Source: Mucilaginibacter empetricola (lineage in GTDB: Bacteria > Bacteroidota > Bacteroidia > Sphingobacteriales > Sphingobacteriaceae). Taken from it: DNA of 64,000 bases. The stretch's first letter is position 1; each line of letters begins with the position of its first letter. A program made the translations under genes and the position numbers. The stretch lies in the NCBI RefSeq assembly GCF_024808665.1, contig NZ_JANUBZ010000012.1, positions 1-64,000 on the forward strand, written 5' to 3'. The notes under the pieces were generated by a model, which was given only the letters and a program-made list of their open reading frames with translations, was not told the origin of the DNA and did not search any database. Positions 60,940 to 64,000 of the stretch are shown piece by piece.

Positions 60940-63735
60940 ATGAATATTACTGTGAAATCATTTTATACCGCCCTACTCATTCTATACATTTTTTTATCAC
61001 CGGGTTTACTGTCACGAACCAAGGCGCAGGCTACTAAAATTGTGTATCTATCGGGTACGGATAAAGATCATACGGTTGCATGGGATTTTTTCTGTACAAC
61101 CGGCAGAAATAGCGGACATTGGGATAAAATTCAGGTTCCTTCTAACTGGGAGTTCCAGGGATTCGGCACCTTTAACTATTTTCAGGATACAAAAAATCCG
61201 GATGAGCAGGGTTTGTATAAATACCATTTTAATGGCGACGCAGCCTGGCATAATAAAAAAACATTTATCGTTTTTGAAGGGTCAATGACCGATACTAAAG
61301 TCATGATCAATGGCCAGTTAGCCGGACCGATACACCAGGGTGGCTACTACCGATTTAAATATGACATCACAAGCCTGGTAAAAACAGGTGATAACCTGCT
61401 TGAAGTAACGGTAAGTAAAAAGTCGGCGAATGCATCCATTAATCTTGCTGAGCGCCGGGCCGATTTCTGGCAGTTCGGCGGTATTTTTCGTCCTGTATAT
61501 TTAGAGGTTGTTCCTCAAAATTATATCGACCATATTGCACTGGATGCTAAAGCGGATGGCAGTTTAACAGTTAACGTGTTTGCGCCCGAAGCTAAAGGTG
61601 AAAATAAAATCACAGCTGAAGTACAGACATTGGCTGGTGAAAAAGTAGGAGAAACTATTTTTACAAAAGCAATAATAGGCGGGGCTCCCACGGTATTACA
61701 AGGCAACTTTAAAAATATTGTTGCATGGAACCCCGAGTTTCCGCGCCTATACAATTTGATAGTATCCTTACGGGATGCTAATGGAATTACCATTCATCAG
61801 GTTAAACAACGCTTCGGTTTCCGTACCATGGAGCTCAGGCTGCATGACGGCATCTATGTAAATGGAAAAAAAGTTATCCTGAAAGGCGTTTGCCGGCACA
61901 GCGAATGGCCCGAATCGGGACGAACATTGAGTAAGGACCTTAGCATACTTGATGTGAACCTGATGAAGGATATGAATATGAATGCGGTAAGGATGTCGCA
62001 CTACCCGCCCGACCAGCATTTTTTGGATGCTTGTGATTCGCTGGGCTTGTTTGTACTGGACGAATTAACCGGCTGGCAAAATAAATATGATACCATTGTT
62101 GGCAAAAAGCTGGTTAAAGAAATGGTGGTACGCGATGTTAACCACCCTTCCATCATATTTTGGGACAATGGAAACGAGGGCGGATGGAACACTGCACTTG
62201 ACGATCAGTATAAATTGTATGATCCGCAAAACCGGGTAGTGCTTCATCCCTGGGAGAAGTTTAACGGGACAGACACACGCCATTATCCGGATTATAACTA
62301 TGTGGCGAATTCAGCTTTGTATGGTAATGATGTGTTTTTCCCTACAGAGTTTATGCATGGTAATTATGATGGCGGCGCAGGAGCCGGTTTAGAAGATTTT
62401 TGGAACGCAATACTCAAACATCCCTACGGGGCGGGCGGATTTATTTGGGTGTTTGCCGACGGCGGAATCAAACGGGCAGATCAGGACAGTACTATGGATA
62501 CAGCCAATGACAGTGCCCCCGACGGAATTCTCGGGCCGTACCGGGAAAAAGAAGGTAGTTTTTATACGATCAAGGAATTATGGTCGCCGGTGGTGATCGA
62601 TAGAAAAATTATTCCTCCGGGATTTGACGGAAATTTAAGCGTCGAAAACCGTTATATCTATACCAACCTGAACCAGTGTAAATTTTATTGGAAGCTGGTT
62701 AAGTTCCCATCGCCTGGCGAAAATTCTGTTAAATACGATGAGATTACACAAGGACAGGCACCTCCACCATCACTGTTTCCGGGAGAGAAAGGCTTTCTGC
62801 ACATTGATCTGCCACACAACTGGCAAACAGCCGATGCCTTGTACTTAACAGCCACCGACCCGCATGGCAGGGAATTATTCACCTGGACATGGCCCATTAA
62901 ATTACCTGCTGAAATCAAAAGGCCGGTATTTCCGGATAATGTTTCTAAAATCACTAAAGAAGAAAAGGATAGTGTTTTGATTGTTACTTCTGCCGGGATA
63001 AAATATTTTTTTAATAAAACTAACGGGCAGCTTCAAAAAGTGATTAACAGTAAAGGCGAAATTTCATTAAGCGGGCCTGTTGAAGCAGGGTTTAATCATC
63101 AACTTGTACAACTAAAAAGTTACGCCGACGGCGCAAGCTTTATTGTAGAACCGGTTTACCAGGGAGATACTTACTTTAATGTAAAATGGACCTTCGCACC
63201 CGGTAAGGCAGTGGAACTGCAGTATCAGTATACGCTGGAAAAACACTGGTCGCAACAAACAGGCGTTGACTTTGCCGGGATAACCTTTAATTATCCTGAA
63301 CAAAAAATAACGGGTATGAAATGGCTGGGTCGCGGGCCATACCGGGTATGGAAAAACAGGATGAAGGGACAGCAATTTGGCGTATGGCACAAGGACTACA
63401 ATAATACCATTACAGGAGCAAGCTGGAATTATCCCGAATTTAAAGGTTACCATGCCGATTTGTATTGGGCGGTAATTGAAAACAAAGAATCGCCGTTTAC
63501 AGTTTACACGGATGATCAATCAATATTCCTTCAGATGTTAAAGCCAGATCATTCCAAATATGAGCATGAAAGCCTCCAGGCCGCTTTTCCTGCGGGGGAT
63601 ATCGGGTTTTTAAATAGTATTTCACCGATAGGAACGCGTTTTCAAGTTCCGGCACTCCTTGGTCCGCAAAGTCAAAAAAACATCCAGCTTAATTACGGAA
63701 TAATTAAAGGTACGCTGTGGTTTGATTTCAGATAA
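60940..63735 (+). CDS. Glycoside hydrolase family 2 enzyme (beta-galactosidase/glucuronidase type)
   Basis: 931 residues. Signal peptide (ALLILYIFLSPGLLSRTKAQ). Sugar-binding domain ~70-200 (IQVPSNWEFQGFGTFNYF, QFGGIFRPVYLEVV), Ig-like domain ~200-300, then a TIM-barrel with GVCRHSEWPESGR, the acid/base Glu413 in FWDNGNEGGWN and nucleophile Glu470 in FPTEFMHGNYDGG. A C-terminal beta-sandwich like that of LacZ-type enzymes follows. Cleaves beta-linked sugars from poly- or oligosaccharides in the periplasm. Divergent from LacI. Confidence 0.93.
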   Translation: MNITVKSFYTALLILYIFLSPGLLSRTKAQATKIVYLSGTDKDHTVAWDFFCTTGRNSGHWDKIQVPSNWEFQGFGTFNYFQDTKNPDEQGLYKYHFNGDAAWHNKKTFIVFEGSMTDTKVMINGQLAGPIHQGGYYRFKYDITSLVKTGDNLLEVTVSKKSANASINLAERRADFWQFGGIFRPVYLEVVPQNYIDHIALDAKADGSLTVNVFAPEAKGENKITAEVQTLAGEKVGETIFTKAIIGGAPTVLQGNFKNIVAWNPEFPRLYNLIVSLRDANGITIHQVKQRFGFRTMELRLHDGIYVNGKKVILKGVCRHSEWPESGRTLSKDLSILDVNLMKDMNMNAVRMSHYPPDQHFLDACDSLGLFVLDELTGWQNKYDTIVGKKLVKEMVVRDVNHPSIIFWDNGNEGGWNTALDDQYKLYDPQNRVVLHPWEKFNGTDTRHYPDYNYVANSALYGNDVFFPTEFMHGNYDGGAGAGLEDFWNAILKHPYGAGGFIWVFADGGIKRADQDSTMDTANDSAPDGILGPYREKEGSFYTIKELWSPVVIDRKIIPPGFDGNLSVENRYIYTNLNQCKFYWKLVKFPSPGENSVKYDEITQGQAPPPSLFPGEKGFLHIDLPHNWQTADALYLTATDPHGRELFTWTWPIKLPAEIKRPVFPDNVSKITKEEKDSVLIVTSAGIKYFFNKTNGQLQKVINSKGEISLSGPVEAGFNHQLVQLKSYADGASFIVEPVYQGDTYFNVKWTFAPGKAVELQYQYTLEKHWSQQTGVDFAGITFNYPEQKITGMKWLGRGPYRVWKNRMKGQQFGVWHKDYNNTITGASWNYPEFKGYHADLYWAVIENKESPFTVYTDDQSIFLQMLKPDHSKYEHESLQAAFPAGDIGFLNSISPIGTRFQVPALLGPQSQKNIQLNYGIIKGTLWFDFR

Positions 63736-63875
63736 ACAAGCCCGAAATGCCGGGCCTCGATGTTTCATTAATCGATGGTGACCTTGCCTACAGAGAACAT
63801 AATGGCGGACATACAGATTTACCCGACTGGCCGGTATTTATCAGCTTTGCTGATCGTTATTTTACGAATAGGTAG
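63736..63875 (+). pseudogene. C-terminal stub of an esterase-type alpha/beta hydrolase
   Basis: Starts right after the GH2 stop. About 46 codons read KPEMPGLDVSLIDGDLAYRE, then HNGGHTDLPDWPVFISFADR and YFTNR, and stop. The GGHTD-x-PDWP...FADRYF ending is typical of acetyl-xylan-esterase-type hydrolases in Bacteroidota polysaccharide clusters. No upstream part exists in this frame, so the 5' end was deleted up to the GH2 stop. Confidence 0.55.
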
Positions 63876-64000
63876 ATGCTAAGGTTTTTGTTGATATGAA
63901 ATGAGACTGTCCGCAACAACACCGGTCTAAGTTACGATATCGCTAAATTTAGATCAGTGGGTGAGGAACAATTGTATTGCAAAATGCAATATCAATTAAT

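Noticed and set aside
1..64000. CRISPR array, tRNA or rRNA genes, transposase-bearing insertion sequences
   Set aside because: I saw no regularly spaced identical repeats with unique spacers, no tRNA-like clover leaves, no rRNA-like sequence, and no transposase protein.

Overview
The window looks like a chromosomal segment of a Bacteroidota bacterium of the Sphingobacteriaceae type, probably Mucilaginibacter or a close relative. This is inferred from family content, not from a marker gene. Supporting families are two GLPGLI proteins beside a TonB-dependent-type barrel, DUF5916, NHL/YD-repeat RHS proteins, FtsX-type permeases without an ATPase subunit, many lipoboxes, AraC regulators with membrane or cupin sensors, LytS/LytTR signalling, a BlaI/M56-TonB pair, and a TAnnTTTG promoter box. 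No rRNA, tRNA, CRISPR array or classical insertion sequence was seen.

Layout. 1-9.9 kb (minus strand): two very large secreted RHS/YD-repeat proteins, the first running off the left edge, then two surface lipoproteins. 10.0-16.7 kb: an accessory region with two XRE regulators, an AT-rich two-helix membrane protein, a small membrane peptide, an RNase H-like protein overlapping a small partner, a large serine recombinase with perfect inverted repeats upstream, and a VirD4/HerA-like ATPase; a C1-peptidase lipoprotein follows. 18.5-28 kb: a GH79-like glycosidase, an AraC-regulator/FtsX-permease fusion, an NTF2-like protein, a TIM-barrel isomerase-like protein, an S33-type hydrolase and a TlpA thioredoxin. 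28.2-30.1 kb: an AT-rich two-gene DUF262 + HEPN cassette, the best candidate for an uncommon defence or abortive-infection system here. 30.4-38.2 kb: DUF5916, an NTF2-like protein, methionine aminopeptidase, an MHS-family transporter, and a Crp regulator upstream of two membrane proteins.

38.3-40.9 kb: a BlaI-type repressor and M56/TonB receptor behind three operator dyads. 41.2-45.7 kb: an AraC regulator followed by a tight operon (DUF417 membrane protein, AhpD-like protein, secreted alpha/beta hydrolase, quinone-oxidoreductase-like MDR protein, DUF120 riboflavin-kinase-like protein), probably for reactive-compound stress. 45.8-50.1 kb: methyltransferase/LysR divergent pair, metalloprotease-like secreted protein, SnoaL-like protein and AraC regulator. 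50.2-59.7 kb: FtsX permease, TonB-type barrel and two GLPGLI paralogues on the minus strand, divergent from a LytS/LytTR two-component system. 59.8-64 kb: a LacI regulator divergent from a GH2 glycosidase, which is followed by the C-terminal stub of an esterase.

Non-coding structure is rich. A repeat family with a compensated hairpin occurs in several intergenic gaps, always in the same orientation. Convergent genes are separated by clean hairpins. A promoter-plus-start region is duplicated upstream of the TlpA gene, and a nearly palindromic 45-bp operator precedes the first XRE gene.
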